Below are positions 22,715-33,700 of a stretch of 64,000 bases of DNA, in pieces. Numbering within the stretch: the first letter of the stretch is position 1; every line of letters begins with the position of its first letter. Location: assembly GCA_029339195.1 (NCBI GenBank), contig JAPTJF010000008.1:1-64000 (forward strand). The letters run 5' to 3'. This stretch comes from Micractinium sp. NFX-FRZ (Eukaryota > Chlorophyta > Trebouxiophyceae > Chlorellales > Chlorellaceae). The notes under the pieces are model-generated. The model did not search any database, was not told the DNA's origin, and saw only the letters and a list, made by a program, of their open reading frames with translations. A program made the position numbers and the translations under genes.

Positions 22715-23596
22715 ACATGCACCAGCCGCTCAACAACAGCAACTGCAGCACTGCTGGTGCCAACGCCACCAGATCGAGCTGTGGCTGCGGCGGGCACAGC
22801 ACCAATTGAACAGCAGCTGCTGTGCACCGAAGCGCAGGCGCCACTTTGGCAGAGCCGCTGCCGCCCACAATTTCGCCACTGCCCTGGCCAAGAATCGACA
22901 TTCGAAGCCGGGGATGTCAGTCAGCGTTACCCCATGTCCCATGCTCTTGATGCCCGCACTCTCTTCTTGTTACCCGTGCAAGCTTGCAGACAACCTCACC
23001 CTGTCATCCTCCAGTCCATGCACTGCACACCCTTCGCATGCTTCAGAGTCAGCTTGATCACCCAGCTTTGTTCGCTTCTACTGCAACCTTGTCTTGTACA
23101 GTGTACCCGCGTCTTCGACCACCGCAGCCCTTTTACGAGGTCACAGTTTAGCAGAGCCTGCACAAACTGGCGTCCTCCGTGTCCTGCGTAGACCTGTGTG
23201 CTGCCTCCGTTGGGCGCTAGCCGACAGGGAAGACGAGCGGGCACACGTCCCGTGGCTTGCAGCTAAGCAAAATGGGAGAAGGCATATGCATGAGCGTGCA
23301 GAGTGCAGATAAAGCCCTGCACAGGTAGCTGCCATTCAGTGTCACCTGCAGCACCAGCAGTTGCAGCGGGCACGCCGCCGCTGAGGAAAGTGGCGCCATG
23401 CAGTGGTGTCCAGCCGCCCACCCAAGCACGTTGCCCCGTTTCTGGCTGAACAGCTTGCGTAAGCGTACCCCTTGGGCAGGATTGGCCACACAGACGCCTC
23501 TGTCGGAGGCAGGAAACGTGCGACCACACAGACACCTTCGCGCTGCAGCGCCCCCAGCTCACACGCACGTGCACGTGAGCGGGCGCAGAAGGCGGC
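22715..23596. other. Intergenic region, GATA-like genes 1 and 2
   Basis: No gene supported. The first part is the 3' UTR of gene 1; from ~23205 it resembles the gene 1 promoter and from 23415 it is identical to it. Confidence 0.5.
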
Positions 23597-23825
23597 ATGA
23601 CGGACCACAGCCCTGCCGAGGCAGCATCGGGGCTCGTGGCAGTGGCAGGCGGCGCCCTCGGAGCGCCCGCGGCGGCAGCGGCGGCTGCAGGCGGCGCCCT
23701 GGGTGAAGCGCTGGGGCTGGAGGCTTCCCCGAGCCAGCAGCTGGGCACGCCCCAGCAGCATAGCCACCATCAGCTGCCTGTGCCGCTGAGCAGCCGAGAC
23801 CCACGGCTGGCAGGTGAGGGGGCAA
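23415..23825 (+). repeat. Near-identical 5' block, copy 2
   Basis: Partner of 19980-20390, including proximal promoter, exon 1 and donor of GATA-like gene 2. Confidence 0.85.
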
Positions 23826-26653
23826 GCCTGAGTCGAGCTGCGCACATGGGCACAACTACTGCTTGCCCCCATTGAAGTGTTTGATGTCTGGCGCCAGTCT
23901 TGATGCGCCCGTTTGAATCGCTGCACTGAGCATGGCTTCCAACCCTGCAACCCTGGTTGTGCAGGAGCGGGCACTGCTGCAGGCCACCAGCAGGCGCCGC
24001 CAGCCATGCCAGCAGCACGGCAGCACCCGCGCAAGCAGGTGCACCCCAGGCGGGAGTTAGCTGGGCTGCGGCTTGTGGGCAGCGAAGAGCAGCAGGGGGA
24101 TGGTGCACAGGAGCAGGCACAGCTGGGTGCAGAGGAGGTGGAAGGGGTGGAGGAAGGAGAGGGGGCACCGCCGCCGCCGCGGCAGCAGCTGGCATGCTCG
24201 CACTGCAGCACAGAGATCGCCAGTACAAAGCGCTTCACGCACCCGGTCACCGGGGCGCGGCTGTGCTACAGCTGCCGCTACTACCTTGGCAGTCACGGCG
24301 GGCAGCTGCCGGAGCTGCACGACGAGGAGCAGGGGACGCAGCGGGCAGTGTGCTGCCACTGCCGGCAAACAACGGCGTCACGGCAGGTGCACCCCATCAC
24401 CGGCGAGCGGATGTGTTGGAGCTGCCGCAAATTTCTTGACAAGCATGGGGTGCTGCCAATGCTGGTGCTGGATGGACACCGCAGGATGCGCCGGCTCCTG
24501 CCACCACCAGCAGGGCAGCCGCAGAAGGCAGCGGAGGAGGAGGAGGAGGAGGGAGAGGCGGTGGCAGAGGAGACAGAAGCGGAGCATAGCCAGCAGCGGT
24601 TGAAGTGCTCCAACTGTGGGCAGGTCTGTGACAACCGCAAGAGGCGGCACCCCACCACACGCAAGCCGCTGTGCCGCAACTGCCGCGTCTTCCTGGACAA
24701 GCATGACGTGCTGCCAGTGCTCGTCCCTGGCGGCAAAGCAGGCTTCCTGCGATGCTGGCCTCGGCCATCAGGGCAACAGGGGGCGGCTGAGCAGGATGGG
24801 GAGCGAGAGGAGCAGCAAACTGAGCAGCAGCAGGCAGTAGAGCAGGAGGAGGGGCAGGAGCAGTTCGATTGCTCCCACTGCGGCGTGGCTTACCCCATGC
24901 GGCACAGGAGGCGCCACCCCACCACCCGTGAGGTGCTGTGCGACAGGTGCAAGAGCTTCTTTATAAACCGGGGGCAGCTGCCAGTGTTAGAGGAGGACAG
25001 CCAGGGGAGGCTGCACCGGCGGATGCCCTCACCGCGGCCCCAGCCGCGGCAGCAGCAGCCCTCGTGGCGGGAGCAGCAGCGCTGGCAGTGGCAGCTGCGC
25101 CGGCAGCGGCTGCAGCAGGAGCAGCAGAAGCAGGAGGCTCGGGCAGTATCGGAGGAGGAGGACGGGGAGGAGGAGCAGGTTGGCAGGGGGAGGCGGCGCG
25201 CCCGCGAGCAGGCAGGCGTGCGGGAGCCGCTTCTTCACGTAGAGGCAGCTGAGGCAGACCCTCATGCAGCAGGCCAGCAGCACAAGCGGCAGCGGCAGGG
25301 GGCCACCACAGAACAACAACTGGGGCCGGAGCAGACTCAGCCGCAGCAGCCTCAGCAGGCACAGCGGGAGCAGCAGCTGTCAAAGCAGCCGCGGCAGCAT
25401 TGCAGCCACTCGTGCCTCAACAGCTGCAGCACTGTGCAGCTCCGGAGCAGGCACAGCAGGCAGTGCAGCAGGCCGAGCAGCAGCAACAGCATCGGCAGCC
25501 AGCCACCCAGCCCAGCGCTGCTGCCGACGGCTCAGGTGCTGAAGCAGCAAGTGTGTCGGCTGGTGCGCCCGCTGGCAGTGAGGCTGCAGTGCTGGAAAGC
25601 CATCCTAACAAGCGACAGCGGCAGGCAGTCACCCCCCAGCCCCAGCCCCAGCACGGGGCGCCTGAACGGCAGCAGCCGCCAGCACAGGTGCGACGGCAGC
25701 CTGAGCAGGCAGAGCAAGCGCAGCAGCACCAGGAGCAGGCAGAGCAAGTGCAGCAGCGGCAAAAGCGGTCGAAGCGGCGTCAAGTGCAGCAGCGGCGGGA
25801 ACGGTCGGAGCAGCATCAGGTGCAGGAGAGGCAGGAGCAGTCAGCACAGCGCCAAGGGCAGCAGGGGCGACTGAGGCAGGAGCAGCAGCAGCCAGCGGAA
25901 GCGGAAGCAGCCGCAGCAGCAGCGAATGCAGCAGCGGCTGGTCATCTTGGGCCGGCTGCTGCGGGTCCTGGGCAGCCTGGGCAAGCAGCGGCTGCTGCCC
26001 CACTGCCCCTAGATGCTGGATGGGCGCAGGCGTGGGCGCAGGCCGGGCCCCTGCTGGCCCAGTGCGGGGTGTCGGAGGAGGATGCGCAGGTGGGTGGGTA
26101 GCGGGTGGGACAATGTCATGGTCCAACAGGGGCACAACAGAGCAACTCATTTGGCTTTGACCTGGGGTGAGCATGCTGCCAGCTTAACTTGCACACCAAT
26201 ACAACACCCAAACTGGGGCTTGCACTCACTCTCAGCTTCAAGATGGCAGCAGGCTGCCCGCCCATGCTTTCCTGCCAAAAACCCTACAGCCCTGCAATTT
26301 TGCCCCTCGCCTCGCTTGCTTGAGCGCCCACCGGCTTCCCTCGTCCCTTTCCCCCTTCTCACAACTCTTGTTTCACCGCCCTCGCTCCTCCGCCTGATCC
26401 AGCCAACCTCCCAGCCCTCCCGAACTTTCTGCCTTTGCCCCTTTCCTCTCTCCCTCCTTTACAGGCCTTTAAGATGGCCATGTACGATCACCTCCCGCCT
26501 GAGGACCGATGGGTTGGCTTCCGGGAGGCGCTGGCGCTGGCCAGCGCAGGCAAGGCGGCCTGGGTGCAGCGCTGGATGGCGAGGCTCCTGGAGGGGCAGC
26601 CACCCCCACCGCCACCGCCGCCACAAGCGCAGCAGCAGCAGCAGGGGCAATAA
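23597..26653 (+). CDS. Four-finger GATA-like zinc-finger protein (gene 2 of 3), frame broken
   Basis: Exon 1 23597-23813, exon 2 from 23965, exon 3 26465-26653. The acceptor used as an option in gene 1 (CTCAG) is lost here (TTTGAATCG) and an in-frame TGA lies upstream, so splicing must use the GTTGTGCAG at 23964, which joins in phase. Four C-x2-C-x(17-19)-C-x2-C fingers start near 24194, 24348, 24604 and 24868. The finger frame ends at 25874. The C-terminal domain (PLPLDAGWAQAWAQAGPLLA, then after the exon 3 junction GFREALALASAGKAAW) lies in another frame, open from before 25400 to the donor after 26089. Either one indel or an unrecognised intron around 25300-25400 is needed. The intact domain in exon 3 argues for a recent lesion or a sequence error rather than an old pseudogene. 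Confidence 0.65.
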
Positions 26654-27519
26654 GCATGCAACACGTGTGTGTGACTGAGAGCTTGCAGCAGCAGCAGCAC
26701 ATGAGTAGAGCAAGCAGCCGCTGGGGCCGTACTTGCAACGCCACGCAGAAGCAGTGCTGTGCAGCGGCGGCAACATCACTAGCGCAGAACTGGGAGCTGC
26801 ACTGAGCTGCAGCACATGACACCAGGTCTGCAGCAGAAGCAGCAGCCTGCCAATGCAGGAACAAAGATAGACGCTTGAGCCAAGAACGCATCCCATTTCA
26901 CAAGTTTTCCCTGCTTTCCCCCACAGCGCAGCCCCGCTAGTGCCAACCGCACGTGCAGCATGCAATCACTTTGCCTGGTGCCTGCACCCGTCAGTACACC
27001 CTGTTCATCTGACTCAGCTTTTGTCAACATCTCTCGTTCTTGGCTCAGGCTCCTGTGGGCCGCCAGCATCCTGGTTGCATCCTGGGGTCTGCCTGCCACA
27101 GACCTGGGTGCAGCGGTCACCGGGGGCGCTCTGGGTACGCTGCGGTGCTTGGGAGGTGGGCGGGCACGCCGGCACCTCCGGGCTTGTACACCAAGGCCCC
27201 AGGAGTCGAAGCTTCGTCATCTTAGCCTCATCACCCCGCCCCTCCTGTGCGCCTTGCTCGCTCGTCGGACAATCGGGACTGAAGAGAAGGAAAGGTTGCC
27301 CTGGGTGGAAAGGCTGGGGACACGATTCCTTAAGCAGTGCCCCACCCCACCCCCCACAGCAGCCACCCACAGCAGCCACCCCATCCCGGTTGGCCATCCC
27401 GGACCCTGGCATCGCTTCGTTTGACGGGTAGGGTCCCGGTCGACACACGGACGTGCAGGCCGGCACTGCAGGCCCTGCGGCTTGGTCCCCCAGACACACG
27501 GCAGGCCTGACAAAACTCC
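26654..27519. other. Intergenic region, GATA-like genes 2 and 3
   Basis: No convincing gene. An open frame at 26960-27424 exists but has no family resemblance and intron-like composition. Confidence 0.45.
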
Positions 27520-28045
27520 ATGGCGGCCCACAGCCCTGCCGAGGCCGCAGCCGGGCTGGCATCAGCGTCAGGCGGCGCCCTCGGCGCGGCGGCCGCGGCG
27601 GCGGCTAGCCACCCGGACCTTGGCACAGCTCTGGGCTCAGAGGCAGCACCCGGCCAGCTGGGCACGCCCCAGCAGCTGCATCAGCCGACGGTGCAGCCAA
27701 ACAGCCGCGACCCACGCCGGGCGGCACCAGCCCCGCGTCAAGCTCTGCCTGGCCCGGCAGGTGAGAACCCAGGGCGCGATTGGCCACAGCAGGAGCTCAT
27801 GGGCACCACACTTGCGCTGAAGCTCGCTCAGCAATGTATCAATTGATTGAGCTGATCCCTGGGGTTTTGCATTTCCAGCACGCTGCCTGAAGCTGCCGCC
27901 CACTGGCTGTGCATCTGCAGGCGGGGGCACTGCCACGCCGAGGGAGCAGCAGCGACCGCCGGCACCACCGCCGCCACGGCAGCACCCGCGCAAGCAACCG
28001 CAGCCCAGGCGGGAGTTAGTGGGGCTGCGGCTTGTGGGCAGTGCT

Positions 28046-28087
<42 letters not shown>

Positions 28088-28807
28088 GAAGAAGAAGGGC
28101 AGCAGGGAGAGGCGGGGGAGGTGAGGGAAGGACCGGAGCAGCGGCAGCCGGCGCCGCGACAGCAGCAGCAGCGGCGGCATTCGGTGTGCTTCCACTGCGG
28201 AGACGCGCTCACAACTAGCAGGCGTGCCAAGCACCCTGAAACGGGCGCCGAGCTGTGCTGGCCGTGCCGCTTCCACATGAGCAGGCACCAGGGGCAGCTT
28301 CCGGCGCTGGAGGGCAGGGAAGCGGAGCAGCGGCATGGAAGTGAACGTGAGGAAGAGGAGGCAGAGGAGGAGGAGGGGGAGGGGGAGGAGGAGGAGGAGC
28401 GAGATGCGGAAGCGGAGGCGGAGGAGGGAGCAGAGGAGGAGGCAGGGAAGGGGCCGCCCCAGTTTCAGTGCTCCCACTGCGGCAAGGCTTGCCCAGTGAA
28501 GTACAGGAGGCGGCACCCCGCCACCAACAGGCCGCTGTGCACCAGGTGCCGGTACCGCCTTGACAGGCATGGGCAGCTTCCAGCCCTGGAGGAAGGTGGC
28601 CCGGGGGAGCTGCACCGGCAGGCGAGGTCACCAGAGCCGCAGCAAGGGCAGCAGGTGGGGTCTGGCCAGGGCAGGCGGCGCACGCATGGGCAGGCAGGCG
28701 TTGGCGGGAAGGCGCCTGCCACCTCAGCGCAAGCAGCGGGCCAGCCAAACAAGCGGCAGCGGCAAGCTCGGGCAGAGCAGCAGCAGCCTCAGCATGCGCA
28801 GCGAGAG

Positions 28808-28839
<32 letters not shown>

Positions 28840-29810
28840 GGCGAAGCAGGCGGAGCGCCAGCAGCAGCCGCCAGCACAGCAGCCCAACACTGCAGCTGAC
28901 CGCTCAGGTGCAGCTGCGGTTGTACCGACAGGAGCACCCCAACAGGCACCCTATCAGGCACAAGCTGCGGCCCCACTGCAGGCTGCAGGCGCAGGGCCGC
29001 CCCAGGCAGCAGTACCTGCCCAGCCTGAGCAGGCGGCGGCAGTGGGTGGAGAGGCTAGGCAGCCTGGCTCCGCAGCAGCAGCAGCAGCTGCAGAGGCCGC
29101 TCCTCTGCCGCTGGATGCGGGCTGGGTGCAGATGTGGGCCCGGCTGGGGCCCCTGCTGGCCCAGTGCGGGGTATCAGATGAGGATGCGCAGGTGAGGGCG
29201 GGACCTGGAGGTCGGTGGACCAGCTTACGTGTGTGTGTGTTGTGATGGCTGTGTGTGTTTCTCTTGTGTTCCTGTGTTCTCCCCAGTGTTCTCCCCCAGA
29301 TGCCTGGCTCGGCACGGCGTGTTGCCGTGTGAGCGTGTAGGAATGGGCGGTCAGCTTTTGGAATGTGCCTGCCCTCACCTCTCAACCCACCTCACCAGCT
29401 CATGAGCACCTCGCATTCTCCCTGTCTGTGCGTGCTCCCGCTCTCCCTCACCCTCCCACCTCCCGCCTCTTTGCCCCCGCTCTTAAGACTTCAGGCTGCT
29501 GCTGCCCGAGCAGCAGCCTCCCCTCACGCCTCCACTCCCGCTCCTTGAGCACCTCCCCTTCCCCACCCTCCCTCCTCCCCCTCTTATGAGTTCCAAGACT
29601 CCACGCTGGGATCCCTTACAACTTACAACTTCCCCCACCCCTAATCCACACCTGCAGGACTTCAAGCTAGCTCTGTGGGACCTGCCCCCGGAGGACCGGC
29701 GTGTGGGCTTCCTAGAAGTGCAGGCGCTGGCGGCAGAAGGCAAGGCAGCGCTGGCGCAGCGCTGGGTGGCGCGCCTGCTGGCCAAGCAGCGGGCGCAGCA
29801 GCTGTGCTGA
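27520..29810 (+). CDS. Two-finger GATA-like zinc-finger protein (gene 3 of 3)
   Basis: Exons 27520-27760, 27921-29191 and 29658-29810 (554 residues); intron phases match genes 1 and 2. Exon 1 is an Ala-rich paralogue of MTDHSPAEAASGL (here MAAHSPAEAAAGLASASGG). Exon 2 has a long poly-Gln run, then two GATA-like fingers starting near 28185 and 28467 (CSHCGKACPVKYRRRHPATN, then CTRC). A Glu-rich spacer separates them. The shared C-terminal domain spans DAGWVQMWARLGPLLAQCGV and exon 3 (PEDRRVGFLEVQALAAEGKA). The two fingers absent compared with genes 1 and 2 show that finger number changes by duplication or loss. Probably nuclear; no direct evidence of targets. Confidence 0.7.
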
Positions 29811-30705
29811 CGAGCTTGCACTCTAAAGGGCTCTTTCTTTACTAGTGTTGCTTACATGAGCAAAGGCTGGCAGGGATTCGATTCACAGGTGGTGCAAGAG
29901 CCCAGGGTGGTCGGCGCTTGCTGGCATGCACATGGCAGAGCAGCGAAAGAGGCGGGTGGAAAGGAGACCGGAGGCCCAAGCTGGGTGGAGGGGATGGGTT
30001 AGGCGATCAAACTCTGAAATGAAATGGGACGGAACACGAGGAATGCACAGGCAGATCTGGGGAGGACAATGTTCAAGAAGGCATGTTTGCAGGCAGGCAG
30101 ACGGATGGGCAGGGTGGCGGCTTTGGCAGGCCAGTACAGAGGAGGCAGGCAGGCAGTGCCAGCTGGAGAGCGAGGCAAGCAAGCCCGAGAGGGAGGCAAG
30201 GTGGCAGACGACAGAAGGCTTCAGGGGACACAGGCCGAGCGTCCAGAAGTCAGGAGGGAGGCAGAGGCGGGGCCACAAGCAAGTCAGAGGCGGCAGGCAG
30301 CTGAACCTGGGCCAGGCAAATCGAGGAGACGGGGGAGAACTAAATCAGTGCGCGACTTGGTGATGTGTTCGTGGGGGAAGAGGGAAACAAGAGAGGGGCA
30401 TCAGAGGTAGGTCGCTACGGCGCGCTCAGGCACTGCCGTGGGTGCGTTGAGCCGGGCCCGGCGTGACCCAAGCAGGAAGAACGGGCCAGGCGGCGAGTGG
30501 TGCTCCAACCAGCAGGCTGAGCTGTCAAGCCAGCGTCCCCGGCGCGTGTTCCTGAGCACCTGCAGCTGCCAGCACCCATGACAGTACCAGCCTCGGGCCT
30601 GGTGACAGGTGCGGGTGTGCCGTTGAGGTCAGCTGGTGCCTGGGCAGATGTCGTGTCATGGCGGCGGGTCCAGCTGGCAAAGATCTCGGCAGGCCTCAAG
30701 AGGCC
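29811..30705. other. Convergent 3' region
   Basis: No gene supported. It holds the 3' UTRs of GATA-like gene 3 (+) and the NADH dehydrogenase (-). Confidence 0.5.
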
Positions 30706-33700
30706 TCAGGCCTCGGTGATGTTGCGGCCAAACAGCTTGGTGCGGATCCAGTCGCTCTGTGGTCAAATGAGAGGGGGGAGGAAGGTGTGTGTGTAAATGA
30801 AGAGGGGGAAAGGGGCGAGCGAGGCAGCAGGGTGCAGGGGCGGGCAAACTGTGCCCCTGAAGACTGCGGGGAGACTGGCTTGGGCCCGTGCTCAGCCTCT
30901 GGTTTGCGATTACCCCGGAACCAAGCAGGGGAGGCGGGCGGGCACAGCCGGCACGTGGGGCGGATGGCAGCTGTCGCTGCCGACAAGTGGGAGTGCAGGC
31001 AAGCAATGCACAGGCAAGCATTTTGCAGCGCAAGGGCGGGGCACACACCTGCACCATCCAGCGGTTGCGGGCAGACACCTGCACAGGTGGGGCAGGGCAG
31101 CGCAGGTGGAGGTGAGGTGAGGGGAGTGTGATGCTGGCGGCAGCACCTGGCCCCATGCCTCGACGCTGCGCCAGGAGAGCCCCACCAGCCATGTCTAGTG
31201 TAGTCTAGTCTTCACAGCATTCCACCGTGCGGCGTGCACAGCCCCACAAACCTTTGCATTTGCCTGCCCGTGGCTTTCTCCAAAACCAGCCCAACAACGC
31301 CTGCCTCGGAGTGCCTCGACCCCGCGCACCCCACATGCGGTTGCCCCGCAGGCAATCAACTGCCTCCCAAAGAGACGCTCTGAAATTTCAGTGTATGGGG
31401 TAGCAGATCACAGCAGGATGGCAGGCTGGGAGCTCCCAGTGACACCCGCCTTGCCCCCAGCCACCGCGCTGTCCAGTACCACAAAGTGCGATCCCGGCCA
31501 AGTGGTATGGATAACACTAATACATAGCATGGGCCAGCTACCCCCATGTCTTGAAGCTGCTGCGCCAGGAGAGGCTCCCCAACCACGAGGTGCCCGCCCA
31601 CCTCCCACACAACCTCCAGCTGCACACACATCATGAGCACTGCTTGGCAGGCAGAACCTAGCAGCCCAGCCGCCCACCTGGCCCCAGGTCTCGAAGCTGC
31701 GCCAGGAGAGGCCCACCAGCCAGCCCTTGAGCGCTTTGAAGGGGAAGGTGCTGGGGAGGTCCAGGATGGCCTCATCCACGCCCACATACGCAAACGAACC
31801 CATGTGGTTGTCTGCAGGCAGCGGCGGTGCCAAAGGAATGAGGGGCTGGCTGAAGGGTCAGCTCTGGAGTGGGCTGGGTCACACCCACATACCTAAAAAA
31901 ACACAACACGGCGCAGCACAGCACAGAAAGGCACATGCTCAGTTCACGACCACTCAGAGTGGAGGATGGGGTGCGCCTCGGGCAGGGCACCACCGCAGCA
32001 CAGCACAGCACAGCACGGCACAGCACAGCACAGCACAGCACGTGGTCAGCTCATCGCCAGGACTCACAGTGGAAGACGGGGTGGGCCTCGGGCAGGGGGA
32101 CCCACACCCCGGGGTCCACATTCTTGCCCTCAGAGGCGGGGGCAGGCCCTGGGTAGGGCGTGATCGAGTGCTGGCTGAACAGCTTGGCCAGGTACTTGCC
32201 CTCCTGGGCAGCCACCTGCGGAAAGGGGACAAAAACAGGACATAAACAGTGTTGAGAAGCGCCAAGCGGCGGTGGCATGCTGGCTGAACAGTTTGGCCAG
32301 GTACTTGCCCTCCTGGGCGGCGACCTGCGGCAGGGGACCATGTATAACGCATGACATGCAGGTTGAAGAGAGAGGGATGGCAAGGTGTTGGGGACGATGG
32401 ATTGCAGGCTGGGCAGCTGGGCCAGATGCTTGCTACCATTCTTGCCGACCTATCCAACTCACCTGCACTGAAGGCAGCGGTCGAGCATCAGCCCCGTGCC
32501 CACACCACCCGCCGCACATGCACACACACTCGCTCGCACCCCAATCGGACGCCTTCCCTGGGCCATGGGGGGCAGGCTGCGCCTGCGCGCGTCCACGTCA
32601 CCCTGTGTCCCACCCTCGCCTGCTTAGCTGACCACTTGCCTGGGCGGTGGGGGGCAGGCTGCGCATGAGCGTGTCCATGTCAGCCAGCAGCTCCCGGAAT
32701 TCCTCAAAGCTCAGACCCTTCTGCAGCCGCTCAATGTGCCTGCGGCGTGGGGCGGGGCCGCATGGCAAGGGGATAAGAGCATGTTCACTCTGCAACAGCT
32801 GGCCTTGGCTTTGAGAGGAGGGGTCCCGCACATCGGTGATGCCTAGGCTACAGTCGAAGCTCGTTTGGAGCAGCGGCCGGGCTTGGATGACGGCCCCCCA
32901 CACCCCCTCAGCACCGGCACATCCCCCCTTGGCCCCCTCCCTACAGCAAACGCTTGCCGGCTGGGGGGGACGTGTACAAGCTATGTATTCAAGCTCACTT
33001 GAAGTAGCGGCCGGGCTTGGATGCGGGCCCCCACAACCCCACCGCCCCGGCACAGCTCCCACCTGACCCCACAGGCGCAAGTATACCCTTTTTATGCAGC
33101 AAACCCTTGCCGGCTGCAGGAAACGTGTATTCAACCCACACACTGCTCACTTTGAGTAGCGGCCGGGCTTGGAAGACGAGCCCCACATGCCCTTGGCCGC
33201 CTTCTCCAGCGTCCCCTCCTCCAGCAGGTTGGCCATCTCGCTCAGCTGGGGGTAGATCTTCTTGGACTGCACAGGATGGGACAGAGAGCCAATTGTTTTC
33301 AAACCATCAGGATGAGCTGGGGGTAGATCTTCTTGGACTGCGAGAAGCAAGGGGGGCAGCATTGAATGATACGTTTCAAACCCAGTTTGCTCAGCTGGGG
33401 GTACACCTGCTTGGACTGCGACAGCAGGGGCTAATGGCAGCCGCGGGCCCTCCCGCCACCAGCCTGGCCCCAACACATGCCTGACCATCTCAGGGGGGCA
33501 GGGCGAAGCAAGTCAAACTCAAACAACCCCCCTCGCTCACCTTTTCAGGATGCCGGCGGCACGCCATCTGCTCAGCGCCGTCCTTAGGCCCACCAAAAAC
33601 ACAAATCCAGCCCTCCCACCCACCCCACATGCAGCTGCAGCGACATTTCCAGGGCGGGGATCAAACGCGTGCCCGCTCACCTTCTTCAGGATGCGGCACA

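Noticed and set aside
26960..27424. 154-codon open frame between GATA-like genes 2 and 3
   Set aside because: No recognisable domain and intron/UTR-like composition; overlaps other open frames typical of GC-rich DNA.
31912..32042. CRISPR-like array of GCACAGCACA units
   Set aside because: Units are contiguous microsatellite repeats without unique spacers, inside a eukaryotic intron.
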